From assembly GCF_905475465.1 (NCBI RefSeq), contig NC_062236.1, positions 7,078,001-7,142,000 of the forward strand: a stretch of DNA of 64,000 bases. The letters run 5' to 3'. Positions within the stretch are counted from its first letter, which is position 1. Every line of letters begins with the position of its first letter. The notes under the pieces are model-generated. The model ran no database searches. It saw nothing but the letters and a program-made list of their open reading frames with translations, and was not told the origin of the DNA. The position numbers and the translations under genes are program-made. Source of the stretch: Pieris napi (Eukaryota > Arthropoda > Insecta > Lepidoptera > Pieridae). This document shows, piece after piece, positions 13,626-26,821 of this stretch.

Positions 13626-15508
13626 CCTTCTACCCAATTGCCAGGGAGCAAATTCTATATAAAAAAACTCCAATATGATTTAAAAAACATTGCTTTTAAA
13701 AAAATATTAATATGGAATAACTTTAACTTGATCCTTCGCTATAACAAAAAAAATACAGCCAACCGTTACGACGTCGAAAATAGTACATTTCAACCTTTTT
13801 AATATTCCTATTTGTTAACGTCAAAAAAATCACAAAAAAGTTACGAAAAAATGCGTCACAATGGGGTCGCTAATCTGACAGGCCCACGAAAAAGGCCAAA
13901 CCATAACTTAGTAACCATTAATACAAAAAAGGATTGACGTTTTTAAACATATTTGTGCATATGGCTTCCGGCTATTGAAAATGCTAAAAACCTCTTTTTT
14001 GTCGTAGCTAAAAGTAGTGATTTATATTTAATATTTTCTGTCCTAAGCTGGAAATATTACATCCTCGAGTATTTGAAGAGCCTGACAAATGGATTTACGG
14101 TGTCGAACTCAACGCTATAATGACCCTTGAAGTGTCTTTTAAATAAGTTTTTACCTCCTATTAGGCTTTGCCACATAACTCTCATATCAATGATGATTAG
14201 TATGACGAACCACTGCAACCAGCCGTAATGCTTTTCCTATATATTTAATCACTAAGAAGTTACTTCGGAGCCATTGTCATACTAGCTTTAGTAGTCTATT
14301 GACGAGCTACATAATGTATATTTTTTTATTATAACATAAAAACTGCTTCTTAACATGAAGTACCTACTAATATATAAGTTTACCTTTGCAAGGCATAAGT
14401 GTCTAGTACTATACACAGAAAAGCCAATATTTAATCATATAATTTTTAAAGAATAATTATGTCAGTCATAGAAGTACCTCCTTATTAATATGAATGCAAG
14501 AAACAATTTCTAAATATAGAGAGGTTTCTGAACCCAAATACATTGTTTTTACTAATAAGCAACCTCTAACAAATGACCAGTAATATAGGTCATACGATTA
14601 CAATTGGGAAGACAATTTACTTCACCTTTTATATGATAATTTGGAATATTTTAACTAGACAACCTTTGGTTGAGGTAAAACCTGCCTTTAGAGTTTTAAA
14701 TTAGCATGTTACTTATAAATAGTCCAGACGGATGTAAAAATTAACCGAAAATTTCGCACTTATACGAAAAGGTAGCTCTTGCATTATTTGTTTTAAATAT
14801 TTTCACTAATAAAACGAGCGTTTCGTTGCCTCCTCATAATTTAACATTAGAACTGATTTTGTTTCATGTTTGTATAAATATAGATTAATCTATGAATCGA
14901 ATAATTGTATGACAATTTTATACAAAGTCTAAACAAGTTTTCTCTTTATATAACTGATATCCTCGAAATGTCTTTCGTACTTCGATACTTCCTTATTCAA
15001 CAATTGTTAAACCGCGTCAAATTAAACGCACGATTTTGCGGCAACTTACAAAACTAAGTAGGAAGCGAGACTAATAGAAAGCTCACAAAGCGTGCTTATT
15101 TGCAGCCCCATTGAAAACCTAAGACCATGAAACAGAAACAAGCGTATTCACAATCACGTAGACCCCGTCAAAGGATACGAAGAATCCATTCAAGAAGCAT
15201 AAAATTTACAAGAAATCTAACATTGCGAGCAAACCCTTGCATTGTACCCGACAAAGAACCCGTAAGCTGTAAAAACAATCTTTAAAGTTTCGTATAGAGG
15301 TTTTTAGGTGGTTCCTGAGCTTAATCCTTTTCAAAGTGCGCCGCGACGCGATTCTATTTTCAAAACAGTAGAAAATCCTTTTTCGATACCAATTTGCCGC
15401 TTGAGTTGCTTTTTAGTTCCCTTTTATGCCGCTGCAATTTTTTATTTTAAATAAAGAATTGACAGTTCGCACCTTGCTTTTTGCAAATTTAAAAATAGAA
15501 TGAACTTA
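13625..15508. other. Intergenic, no gene recognised
   Basis: AT-rich DNA with no supported exon, RNA gene or named repeat. Confidence 0.4.
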
Positions 15509-15850
15509 TCAATCACGACATTCACTATGTAGGAATATGTTAAGCTCCTGAAACTTAAATTGTACATACCTACATAAGAAAAAAACCGTAAGGCATACAA
15601 TAAAAGCTATATATACATCACAATACATAACTGTCTGACACGATTTCCCGATAAAAAGAACGCAACGTACAACCACGCCTACAAGTGCATTGAGTCCGGA
15701 ACAATTAGAATCTTCATATTTGGAATTTCGCATCTGGTCTTCCACAATGAGTTTCCTGTTCGGATTAATAGATACGGATCTTATATCGCCTTGGGGCATA
15801 GAGCTTTTATATCTTCGCGAATTTGATTCGCAAGTGTGATTGATTACCAT
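15509..15850 (-). CDS. Open frame of uncertain status
   Basis: A 113-residue frame on the - strand. Its first half, up to about residue 56, has balanced codon use and many polar residues, and its ATG is in a good context (acaaaATGG). It then reaches a possible GT donor (GTAGGC). Beyond that the translation becomes Cys- and hydrophobic-rich, as expected of an intron read through, although residues about 75 to 95 could also be a membrane segment. No family is recognised. It may be the first coding exon of an unannotated gene or a chance frame; I lean to chance. Confidence 0.2.
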   Translation of the reverse strand: MVINHTCESNSRRYKSSMPQGDIRSVSINPNRKLIVEDQMRNSKYEDSNCSGLNALVGVVVRCVLFIGKSCQTVMYCDVYIAFIVCLTVFFLCRYVQFKFQELNIFLHSECRD

Positions 15851-18797
15851 TTTGTGTACATCCTTTACAACAAAAAAGTCTTTTTATGTATAAATAAATG
15901 ATCTATGAAAACAGCTATGTAAAATTGGGTATCATCATACTTTATAAAAGATAGTTCAACGCTACGAAGTCCTTTTTCAGGAATTGCAATTGCAGTTCCC
16001 CTCTGCTTATATTTCGTAGCTCATTTAATTAATTAATAAGGTAATGAAGTTGGTCTTAAGTTTTACAAAAATAAAGAGGAGGTAGCAGTCACGTAACCTA
16101 GAAAGAAAACGTTTGTAAAGAGTATCGAAAATGAGTGAAAATAGTTTCTTAATCAATTGAATATAGACTACCATATATTCTACAGCCTGAAAATTAATAC
16201 AAAATATATCCTGTTTACGCGATTACTACACATTTAAATGAAAAAAACGCTATTTCCTCATACCAACGCCGCAGTGTCTTATCTTAGAACTTCTCGGCCT
16301 AATTATGAGAAATAAGAAATACTTTAAGTTCACATGTTACCATTTAACACGTGCTCACTATTTTTTCTAAAAACATTCCTTTAAATATAATTTTGTTAGA
16401 AATAGGAAAAAACGCTAATTGCTTTTTGCTCGTCAAAGGTTTTTGCTGCGGTTCATAGGTCTGTCTGTGTCAGTAAATGTGCGCTTTGTCAGAGAAAAGT
16501 GTCAAATTACGTGGCACGAGATGAAAGATAAGTGTAGGGTTGACACCATGGACTAATAAATAAAATAAGTTGATTATTTTTTTGGAACGAAGTTCCTTAT
16601 CTAATTTCTATATACCTTACCTTTCGTTCTAGAAGTTGAATTGTTTTATGAAATACGAAAATATCTATCCCATTGCTACATCTAAAGAGACTACTTACCT
16701 AACCCCTAACGTTTTAACTTTGAAAAGACGCAATATAGTCTTAAAATATAAGTATTTCAGAAAATTTAATTTATTTTGCAAAAAGATTTTTAATCTGTGG
16801 AAAAGCCTACAAATTCGATTACTTAAATAGGTAATCAATTATTGTATTGCATAAAAACAACACGTTTTTAAAGAAAGGAGCATGAATAAACCATTTTATT
16901 ATAATATGTATTTTGAAAATACAAAAGGATGTTCATAATTACTACCCAACGGATCCCATCAATTTATTAAAAATTATGGCATTAGTTAATAAATTGAGAT
17001 TTATATGACAACCCTAATCCATAACTGCGCGATCTTAATTTTTTGCGGGTATTTTTAGTTTTTCGTAAAGATTTCGCTCTTCGATAATAAACATTTAATT
17101 CCTTTTAACCTAAGTCCTTCGATATTTGTAAGGAAAAGTGCTACTTATACCTACATCTTAAAGATGCTTTTGCAGTGACTGAATACGTTGTTTAATACCC
17201 CGAAATTTCATGACAAAATGCGTTGGGTAACTAAACGGAAAGAAGCGGCGGATAAAATGCCGACAAGTTGTGGAAATATTTCCAAAATATTTGTTAGTGA
17301 TGCCGCTTTAGCCCTTGGCCCTCCCAGTGTATTGTAACCGAAATGTTTCGCATACCGGAATTCACTATTGAGTATTAATATTATTCTTGTCATAGAACAC
17401 CAAATTGATGTTCAGATAACATTTAAACATTTATTTCTTCTTAATTTTTTGTCCGAGAAGGTTTTTGAAGGACCCAAAATATTTTACAATCGAATATCGT
17501 CTAGGCTTTAGATGTATTGGAGTTGATGACGCACAATTTATTTTTGTAATTAAACGTTATATTATATATTCATTTCCACCAGGCATTTGACAAAGTCAAC
17601 CTCCAAAACCCATTTATAAATCTCTTTTCATGACACAATTTGAGAGAAAGTTTTTATTAAGGATCTCAATTATTATAATGGACCTTAGATTATAAATGAT
17701 CATTTTTATGACACTGAGATGATAAGACAGATAAAACATTATATTTATACAACAATCTTAAGCGATCAATGATGCCATACAATTTCTATCAAAGAACTAA
17801 CAAATGTTAAAACATCCAAAGAAAATACAAACCCGAACAATATAACAGTGATAATAAAGAAAATTAATTCAGGCGTAAATTTTACATTGTTGGCTTGAGA
17901 ATTATATTGAATGGTAACTCTACACCGACCAGTAGAGATCGTGTCTATAAGATAAGCGCGATTTAGGATCGTCTATGGACAATGCGTTATATATTACTTT
18001 AAAATGTAATTCAGTTTATTAAAAGACACGTAGAATTATTGACATTATTTTGTTGGTGATGTATTATATGGGGTTCTTATTAACATGACATAACAATTAC
18101 ATTCTATGTCAAAAGCATGGATTGAAGTATTAATAAAACAATGCTAAATGGCAGTAACTGGAAGAGGCTATACGTCTTCTGAAATCTCTTTCTAGAAGTC
18201 CGAAAGGGGTTATAACTCACGAATAATTATGTATAGCAGTGGTATAAGTTAAAGAGAGTATAAATTGTAACTATTTATTAATTGTTTTCATAATTATAAC
18301 GTTTCTTATGCATTTACGTAAATTATTTCATAACATCTTCACATCTAAAGAATACTACAATAAGATACACAGGGAATTAATCTCACATCTATATTGTTAG
18401 AAATACAGTCGATAAATATGTTTGGCAAAATATATTTGATAAAAATCGCGGTAATCCCACCCTTATTCGTGTCAAGTGTACCGTGACAAGATTATGAATT
18501 TGTGCAAATGTTACAATACAATTGATGCTGTGGACAAATATTATATTTAAGCTGGGGCTGTTGGAGGATTAGATAAAATATTTTGATACAAACTAGAAAT
18601 TTTACATATTTTTTATATTAAGTAGAAATAAGAATCGCATCGTTGTATAACTTTTAAAATCCCTCTACACTTCAAACTCAAGTACAGTCTTGCCTAAGAC
18701 ACGTAATAAATAATTAGTGCAATTGAATTAACCAAGATGTACAGAAGAAGAGATGACATTAAGATGAACACAAATTCTGTTTTCATTATAAATAAAT
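15851..18797. other. Intergenic, no gene recognised
   Basis: No supported exon, RNA gene or named repeat was seen in this AT-rich stretch. Confidence 0.4.
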
Positions 18798-19059
18798 TGA
18801 CGACTCATTGGTCTAGTGGTTAGTACCCCTGACTACGAATCCATGGGTCCCGGGTTCGATCCCCGGCTGCGACGAACATCGATGTGATGAGCATTTGGCG
18901 TTGTGCTTAGGTCTTGGGTGTTTAAATATGTATTTATATGTCTATCTATCTATAATATGTATGTATATCCGTTGCCTAGTACCCATAACAGAAGCTTCAC
19001 CAGCTTAGCATGGGACTAGGTCAATTGGTGTAAATTGTCTATATAAAATAAAAAAATAT
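18798..19059 (+). mobile_element. tRNA-derived SINE
   Basis: The head resembles a tRNA gene with both internal RNA polymerase III promoter boxes: box A TGGTCTAGTGG at 18809..18819 and box B GGTTCGATCCC at 18853..18863. The body beyond ('gatgtgatgagcatttggcg', 'cagcttagcatgggac') does not fold as a tRNA and runs into an A-rich tail. This marks a SINE rather than a functional tRNA gene. It would depend on LINE enzymes for movement. Confidence 0.85.
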
Positions 19060-21776
19060 TTCCCCAAAAACGAAACGTAAGAGCATTGAATATGTGAACA
19101 AACCTATATAAAAATCTCTAAATATCCATGCTAATGTGATCAAACCAAGCCTATTTAGATGGAGATAGCAAAAGGGGGATCTGATAAAGCGATTGTTATC
19201 ACCTCCAATGCCTTGTAACTAACACCACGAGATTGACGATAATAGACCCTTCATTTGTTAAACTTAAAAGGATTAACTTTTATGGTTTCTATATAATTTG
19301 GTTTCTTAGAGGAATTTAATTTATTTAAAGAAATAATTATTATTGGATAAAGTATATAGGTAGATACTAAAAAATAAGACAAAACTTTTTCGAATTTACA
19401 CTTTTTTGAATCTGTTTTGATTTGATTTAATGTTATGTCTAACTTTTCATAAACAGTCGACGATCTAGGTACATCATAAATTCTACAATATGTTAAGTCT
19501 TCAATCCCAAACATTATATATAGGCTTATAAGTGTGTTAACGAATATTTAACTTATTTAGTTTGAAAACAAAAACAGCAATCTATCATTCGCCCCCTGGA
19601 GCCAAAACACCCTTGAGACGGAAATTATTAAATTAAAATTAAGTAAGTATGGTTGTGTCAACGGGGATTTGTTGGCTTTAAATAAAATTCTGTTGACATA
19701 TATTTCTTTATAATTAGTCATATAGTTAAGTTAATTCAAACAAAATTCGTTTTGTTACTTAATGTGTAGGTTAAGTAAAGACGTCCGGAAGAATAATTTG
19801 TTGTTTTAGAAATTTTATGAATCTAAACGATATATGAAATACATAGATACTATTTTATGTAATTTTGTTGAAAATATAATATTAAAGTTGTTTAAATCGT
19901 ACAACTTAAAAGGAATGTATGTTATTAAATATCTTAATAAAAACATTTCTAAAAAGATCTTATAAAACTGAATACCAAAATGTTCGTAATAAAATTGCGA
20001 ATATTAAACAATTTACATTCCACGAACCGTGTTATAATCAAATTAAATAAAATATGTAACGTGTCAAAAAGCAAGATCTTGAAAATCGGATCCTGCAACA
20101 CGCAAGATTTTATGTATCAAAGTCGGTAAAAAATGGTAAGCAACCCCGACTATTATCTTTGAACACCGAAGTCATTTTAGCCATAATAAGATAACATTTA
20201 GGAAAGGCAACTTCACATGTTCTCAAACTGTAGTATTAGGCGCGAACATTGCATCTTCCGCGACACAAAATAACTCGTGTGTTTTACACATGTATACTAT
20301 ACCTAAGAAATGTAAAATGTTCAATAATTTTTACTATACACTTAAGTTGCATAAAGAATTTCCGACAATGGTTACATTTTATGTATCAGGAGTTTTATTT
20401 AATAATCAATAATTTTCTATATTTAATTGAGTTTCTTCTCTACCAAATATTACCTTCGTTAAGATATCTTTTTGACCCAATGGTAAATCTTTGAGAACCA
20501 ATGGTGATCACGTCAGCGGACCTGTCGCCGTAAGAGGGAACAGGTATAGTTTTTTGTTCCTTTTTGCGCGCGCGCACGTGTGCGCCGCCCCTTAATTACT
20601 GACGCATACCATAAACAGATCTTTACGCTCCCTTAAATAAATCTTCGGTGTTTTTCTTGTTTTCTTAGGCCCGTAATTTCGGAGCACGGTTTTCGGTTTA
20701 CCGACTACGGGGTCCGTTAAAATGATCGATGATGACTCTTTGTTTTCACAGATTGAACCCGGCTTTGCCCTTAAATAGCCGCCGGATGTTTGAATGAGGA
20801 ATCCTGGAAATGGTATTTCGCAGAAGCATAGTTATAAAGGTCCTTCATGAATGAGGATATTCATCTAGTTCCAACATCTTTTAGAAATAAATTTAAACTT
20901 AGTTTGGGCACGGTAGTATCTGTACGAAAATCATTTTAAATCGTCAGCATTTTTGAACCAAACGATTAGCACAGATAAAAACTTCAACGCAACCTTTTTG
21001 GACCTTCTCTATCAGTTTAAGATATAGGCGGCTAAGAAGCGAATTGAAAAAATATAATCTTGGATATGGCTTACTTTATCAACAACAAACCCAAGACCTT
21101 AAAGATTGCAGCCACCGCCGAACTTTAAGATAACGTCCCTTATGATAATTAAAGAGGAATTTCAAAAAATTAACATTTAGAATGCATCTTAAGGACCCAA
21201 AATATTTAAATGTCAAAAATAATGCTCTTAATTAAAATCATCAAAATGTTACTTAACAAGAAACTGCGTAACGAGAAGTAGATAATAACCTCATTTTTAA
21301 TAAACGTTTTAAAAACCAATACAAACACTATGTTTATACGTCAAAACAAACGACGAATTACCTACAAATAGTATGTGTACCTACCTACCTTACCTACCTA
21401 CCTTTACTATAAGAAATCCCCTTTTCTAAGTGGTGTCATCATGTTTTTTTACTACCATACGATAAAACCCGCCACGACATCCTTACTTATCAAACGTAAT
21501 CTTTTTTATTTTTCACTTTATCGCTATTATTTAGGGTTGTGATAAAATCCTTATTTTTTTCGAATTTATAGCTGAAATTTTAAAGGAAATTTTTGGCTTA
21601 GAACTCAATGAAACGATTTACGTCCGTACGTATAAAGTCCAAAGATCCAAAATCCAATGCGTTTTTGACATGCAGGAGTCATACATATAGCACTGAATCT
21701 GACTTTTAATACTACTAGATCTAAGAAGTGAATTGTTTGATTACGACATTACTCGACGAGGCGGGGTTAATTGTAA
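19060..21776. other. Intergenic with a GC-richer patch at 20500..20830
   Basis: No gene is supported. The patch at 20500..20830 is richer in G+C than its surroundings and includes an alternating GCGCGC run with CACGTG at about 20571..20584. It could be a regulatory element or an old repeat. A short (CTAC)n tract is at about 21377..21403. Confidence 0.35.
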
Positions 21777-22100
21777 TCTAATATATAAAATTCTCGTGTC
21801 GCGGTGTTTGTGGTTAAACTCATCCGAACGGATTGACCGATTCTCATGAAATTTTGTATGCATATTGGGTATGTCTGAGAATCGGACAACATCTATTTTT
21901 CATCCCCCTAAATGTTAAGGGTAGTCCACCCCTAAATTTTATTTTTTATTTTTAGATATTTTTCTGTTTTTATTTTTTTTATGAAACAGCATTAAAAAAT
22001 ACATACAACCCCCACTTTCACCCCGCTACGATCAACTCCTATTTTTTATTATGTATAAGTGATATACATGGCAAAACTACGTTTGCCGGATCAGCTAGTT
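21777..22100 (-). repeat. Dispersed lepidopteran repeat, copy 2
   Basis: This is the reverse-oriented counterpart of the repeat at 49117..49410. It starts 'taatatataaaattctcgtg', contains the 'gaccgattctcatgaaattt' block, and ends 'tttgccggatcagctagt'. Non-coding. Confidence 0.75.
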
Positions 22101-23180
22101 GTAAATATAGAGAAAATATATATATGTATGCGATAAAATGATCTTTTGGCAGACAGAGAAATAATAAAAAAGTGTAGACCCCTATTAACTAACTTTATCA
22201 ATTTTTTTAGATACGCAGGTGAAAGCAGATAAATGTTAAGAAACACAACACTTTACACCATGTTACATACATACAATAAAAGCGCTACTCGAAACAATGT
22301 GTGTTATGAGTGACAATGTTTCCTATTTGTTACATTACATATACGACGAAGGAAATATTATATATAACGCCAAATTACGGTGGAAAGGTTATGGCAAAGC
22401 TGTGCGGTCCGACAAGAGTACGATGTTGCCGCCCAATACAGCGGATTTTTTTAGATAATATTCAGTTTAACGAATTGACAATTAAATGCGGCTAAAACAA
22501 ACTTCACTTACAATTAATAATAAATAGAGTAACTAAAAAACTCGGAATGGGACCGCACGAGGCTCATTTTTACTACAGCAATTTACAATCATTAAGACAA
22601 ATTAACTTGAACGACGTCAATCATGTGCAATTATGTGTTCCTGCCTCAAATTAAGGTAAAAAGGTGTTACAACTGCGGAAATCAAAACCTCATATATGAG
22701 TTGAAACATGTTATTTGCGAAAAACATCGCTTAGTGACGCATAATTACGAGTACTAAACGAGATGAATTTTGACTTTTACAGGCAGATAAGTAGTACTTT
22801 TGGGGTAATTTATCTGGTGTTTAATTCTCATACCTGACGTATAAATGGGTAAGTATTTCAAGGAGGCTTTAAGGCTTTTGATCGCCAAAATTATTTATAT
22901 TTTTTTGCAAGAGTATCTTTACCTTAGCTTAAAAATGATACTTTCACTGTTTCATTCACTAAAGTTAAACTGACACACGGAAATAATTCAAAAACAATAC
23001 GGGGGTAACACTGACAATGTTAGGACTGGCCAGTTAGAAACATTGCTAATGAAAACTTTTTTTGAATTTCAAATTAAGAACTCTTTGGGAACTAATGTGG
23101 TATATTGCATTCGTTTGTCATTTGTTTTTGTTAATTGGTTGCAAATCTAAAACTCTTGTTACACGTGAAAATTAACCTAA
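22101..23180. other. Intergenic, no gene recognised
   Basis: No supported exon, RNA gene or named repeat. A 61-residue frame at 22310..22495 shows no family resemblance. Confidence 0.4.
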
Positions 23181-23184
23181 CGCG

Positions 23185-23640
23185 AGAAAATTTTCGGTCA
23201 ATGATTTATTATGGCTTTCGTTGTGGGCTTACTCAACAACAAAGCTATGATAGGCTGCTATTAGCATTTCTTAATGAAGCCCCATCTCGTGCCACTATTT
23301 AGAATTGGTTTAACGAGTTTAAGCGTGGACGTAGCAATCTCAATGATGATCCGCGTGAGGGACGTCCTTTAACAGCGACTACTGAAGATACTGAAGGCTG
23401 TGCGACGCATGATAGAGGAAGATAAGAGAGTGAGCTATCAGCAGACACGGGCAAGGCCAGGCATTGGTATGAATTAAGTTCAAAAAATATTACAGTAACA
23501 TTTAGGCGTCAGGAAGCTTTGTACCCCTTTGTACCCCTAAGGAAGAATGGGCCCACTGCTTTTCTCAGTGGTTCCTTCGAATGCGACGATGTGTTGAGAG
23601 GAACGGAGATTACTTCGAAAAACAATAAAAGTATTGGCAA
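23185..23640 (+). pseudogene. Mariner transposase relic, internally deleted
   Basis: Translation from about 23192 gives the N-terminal helix-turn-helix region of a mariner transposase, including GLTQQQSYDRLL, a NWFNEFKRGRSNL stretch and the REGRPLT linker. An in-frame TAG lies just before NWFNEF. The frame shifts after TATTED, continuing with a RRMIEEDKRVSYQQ stretch. After the 'lGVRKLC' position, near 23520, the sequence jumps to the family's C-terminus (NGDYFEKQ and stop, near 23628). The whole catalytic DDE/D region is therefore missing. A full mariner transposase is about 340-350 residues, so this is a dead, MITE-like deletion derivative. Confidence 0.85.
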
Positions 23641-25344
23641 CTTTCTACATTAAGCCGTTTTTCATTTTCTAAACATTTTCAGTGATACCTAGGTAGTTTA
23701 TGTGGCAAACTACCTGAAAGCACCAGCCTTGGGGTCTTGAGATTCTAAATATATATTTAATATGATGTAATTGAACTTTTTTGTTGACAACGCAGGTAAA
23801 ATGGTTGTAACTTGTAAGTAACTTTTAGTTATCATAAAAGATAAAAACTAGAGTAGAGTTTTTAAACCATTTCATTGTAGTTATTAATTACCTACTATGG
23901 AATATTTTTAAATATAGATTTTAATATTTAACCTGATCTATGCAATCTTCTTACATCTTATTTATATGCTCACTAATATTACCAACAAAACATTTATCAA
24001 TTATATAAGGTTTATGAGAGAGGTTTTTGTATAAAATGCATCCCTCACAAAATAATGGCCATAAAAAGGTGTAATTTTCAAGCTACCTTCGTTGCACAAT
24101 CGGTAGTCGTTAACCCGATACCACTTTGATTGATTACAGGTTAACTTCACTGAAAAGGGTTAAATTAGCTCCCAATGAAAGGGTTAAATTAGTTACAATC
24201 ACCATAACAAAGGGGTTATTTTTACCACATTATCAACCCTTAACTGACGTGTTAATTTTCATATAAATTAGAGTAAATTTCGCTTTATTACGTTTTGATT
24301 GCTCACAGCATGATTAACTTTGGTGTCGTTAAATTCGGGATAATATCCTCGTCTAGTCAATTTTGTTTATTGCTCTAAAAAATAAGCATTCCATTTAATG
24401 AGTGTTTTATGTTTTTACATGGTTCAATAATATATCTGTGTGACTATATATTATTGAACCATGTTCTCATATATACATGGTTCAATAATGAATACATAAA
24501 AAGTAGGTAGGTAGGTACATGAATATTTAAAAAGACTATCGCAACGCTGAGGCGCCTGAGGGCGTCTTTTAGTTATTTTTATAAATTCGAATATTAATTA
24601 ACATTTATATATTTCTTCAAAGTATTTTTAATGCTTACTTATCTATGGATTCTATGAAGAAATTAGTTTCCACATTCAAAACAGCTTACATGATTTGACG
24701 GGAGATTTCCCGCCATTATCACACGTTCAATATAAATTACTTTCTAAGTTTTTATGTCCTTACAAATCTTGGTAATCATGGATTACATACAATTTAAGAA
24801 TATTTATAATGCTATGTTTGTATAGATGAATGATTCGTACTATTTCAGCAATGGTGTTTAATATATGAAAAGAAAGGACGAGTTGTTTTTCTTAACTATG
24901 TTTTATAAGTTATTCTATTCTGTTATTGTAACTCACGAACAGTAAAATCGATTAGTCGTACGCTATCGTATATAATCAAGAAAATCTGATATGAAATCCA
25001 TTAAGCTCCCTACAAAGTCGAGATATAGAAAACCAATTACATTTTATTACCACAAGCAGAGCGGGACGAATCCTTAATTAAAAATAACATAATATCCTTA
25101 AAGTTACTCTCCCGAAATGGATATATTCAAAATAGAATAAGACTTTAACGAGATAGGGATTATTATCATTTTTTATTCCTAATGATCTCGGCTCATCAGA
25201 ATTTTTGAGATAATTTCTTTAATGGGGACTGGTTTATATCTGAGCTCGCTTTTTATACTCTAGAAAAACTCACGTTAAAATTGTTTTCAATATAGGTACA
25301 TATTATAAGATAAACCAAGAAGTTTCTTAATTATGTAATAATAT
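23641..25344. other. Intergenic with one perfect hairpin
   Basis: No gene is supported. The notable item is the inverted repeat at 24417..24464, listed separately. Confidence 0.4.
24417..24489. repeat. Perfect 19-bp inverted repeat plus a third direct copy
   Basis: The arms at 24417..24435 and 24446..24464 are exact reverse complements with a 10-base spacer. A further direct copy of the first 15 bases of the arm begins at 24475. The stem is shorter than a usual pre-miRNA. Origin unknown; a small nested foldback element is possible. Confidence 0.75.
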
Positions 25345-25900
25345 TTCGCCTCCGTGGTTTTTTTTTATAGAACAGGGGTAAACGGGCAGTAGGCTCACCC
25401 AATGTTATGTGCCGCCGCCCATGGACACTCTCAATGCCACGAGGCTCGCGAGTGCATTGCCGGCCTTTTAAGAATTGGTACGCTCTTTTCTTGAAGGACC
25501 CTGGAAGTCGAATTGGTTTGGAAATACTTCAGTGCGCGGCAAAAACTGCCTTGAAAAACGCTCAGTTGTGGAACGGTGGAAGTCGAGGTGATACGGGTGG
25601 AATTTCGTATTCTGCCTCGACGTCCTAACCGTATTAATCCGAACAACTCCTCTGAACACTCTCCATGGTAAATGCGGTAGAAGGTGCAGAGTGACACCAC
25701 ATCTCTACGCAACGCCAAAGGATCAAGCCGCTCGGAGAGGGATTGGTCGTCGACGTGGTTGTACATTCGAAGCATGGAGTCGAGTCACAACGAAATAATA
25801 ATGGTTTCTGGTGAGCAAGGCTCCTGGTACTCCTTCAGGACTTGCCAAAACAATTGTCAACGACCTGATCTAATTGGTGCTGATATCTGTGTTTACCTGT
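25345..25900 (-). pseudogene. Jockey/CR1-like non-LTR retrotransposon, C-terminal ORF2 fragment and 3' end
   Basis: On the - strand the fragments read LALRRDVVSLCTFYRIYHGE, then CSEELFGLI, then in another frame HPYHLDFHRSTTERFSRQFL and PRTE, then the family's 3' tail. This is the conserved end of reverse transcriptase ORF2 in a Jockey/CR1-type LINE common in Lepidoptera. At least two frameshifts break it, and the endonuclease and polymerase domains are absent (5' truncation). The 3' end includes 'gccgccgcccatgg' on the + strand and a T-run, the complement of the poly-A tail. The same tail occurs at 13545, 32820, 34445 and 61630. Confidence 0.8.
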
Positions 25901-26755
25901 CAATATTGTGTCAACGTTGACAAGTTAATGTGTTAATATCACGGACACAAAAATTACGAAATAAAACAAGTGTAAAAATAGATCTGTATTTTATTAACAT
26001 CTAAGTAAGAAACAAATCCAGTTAGAATTTTTAATATATTCCATTTCAATGCGAAGATAAGCTATTTAGCTAAAGCTGGGCTAAGACTAACTAATAGTAC
26101 TCTATAATTCCCTGTAGTTGGCAAGAGCAAGTTGGTATTCCCTGCTTAAATTAATAACAGTCACACGCGCAAATTAATCGCGTATAATCTTGCCAATGAC
26201 ATTTGAACAGTCACTGTCAACGTCATTTGGATTTCCTCAGCTAAAGGTTTAAAATTAAAGTTATTAGTAGTTTACATTACTTTTATTAAATTATGTACTT
26301 TAATTTACTAGAGGTACAATATAAGGGAGAAATAGTTATTACTGCAAGATATTAGTTTTATTAAATACATATTTCAAATAATGGTATTATAAAAAGTTTA
26401 CAATAATTCATCATAATCTAATCTAATACAAATGCAAAATCATACAACCTTTTTCCTTTCAAATTTGAAATTAGTTTACCTGCTTGGTTAATTGTTCAAC
26501 AACCCCTAAAAATACCACCCCACTCTATTTCAAACACAACCTTTTTGTTCATATGAAAACCATACATAATTACTTTAAACTCTATTCCTTATACATAAGG
26601 TTCAAAATCATCGTGCACCTGAAATAAGATTTGAGATAAAATTGGTTTTATACGCTGTGTAGGTGACGAACAAGTGTATAAGCAAAAAATAAACGATTAG
26701 GGGTGATTTATACATGGCTTTTATTTTTCACCCTCGTTGCATCACGTAACTGAAA
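25901..26755. other. Intergenic, no gene recognised
   Basis: No supported exon, RNA gene or named repeat. Confidence 0.4.
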
Positions 26756-26763
26756 TTCCCACA
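26756..26763 (-). promoter_or_regulatory. Predicted Su(H) site (TGTGGGAA)
   Basis: Matches the high-affinity Su(H) consensus YGTGRGAA on the - strand, about 2.5 kb upstream of malpha. A CAGGTG E-box follows at 26773..26778. Binding is predicted from motif only. Confidence 0.45.
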
Positions 26764-26821
26764 GTCGAGGATCAGGTGCAGAGATTTGATTACAGAGTTC
26801 TTTAGAAGTAAATCTCCTATA

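Noticed and set aside
18798..18875. Functional tRNA gene
   Set aside because: The head has A and B boxes but no good acceptor stem closes it, and it continues into a SINE body and tail.
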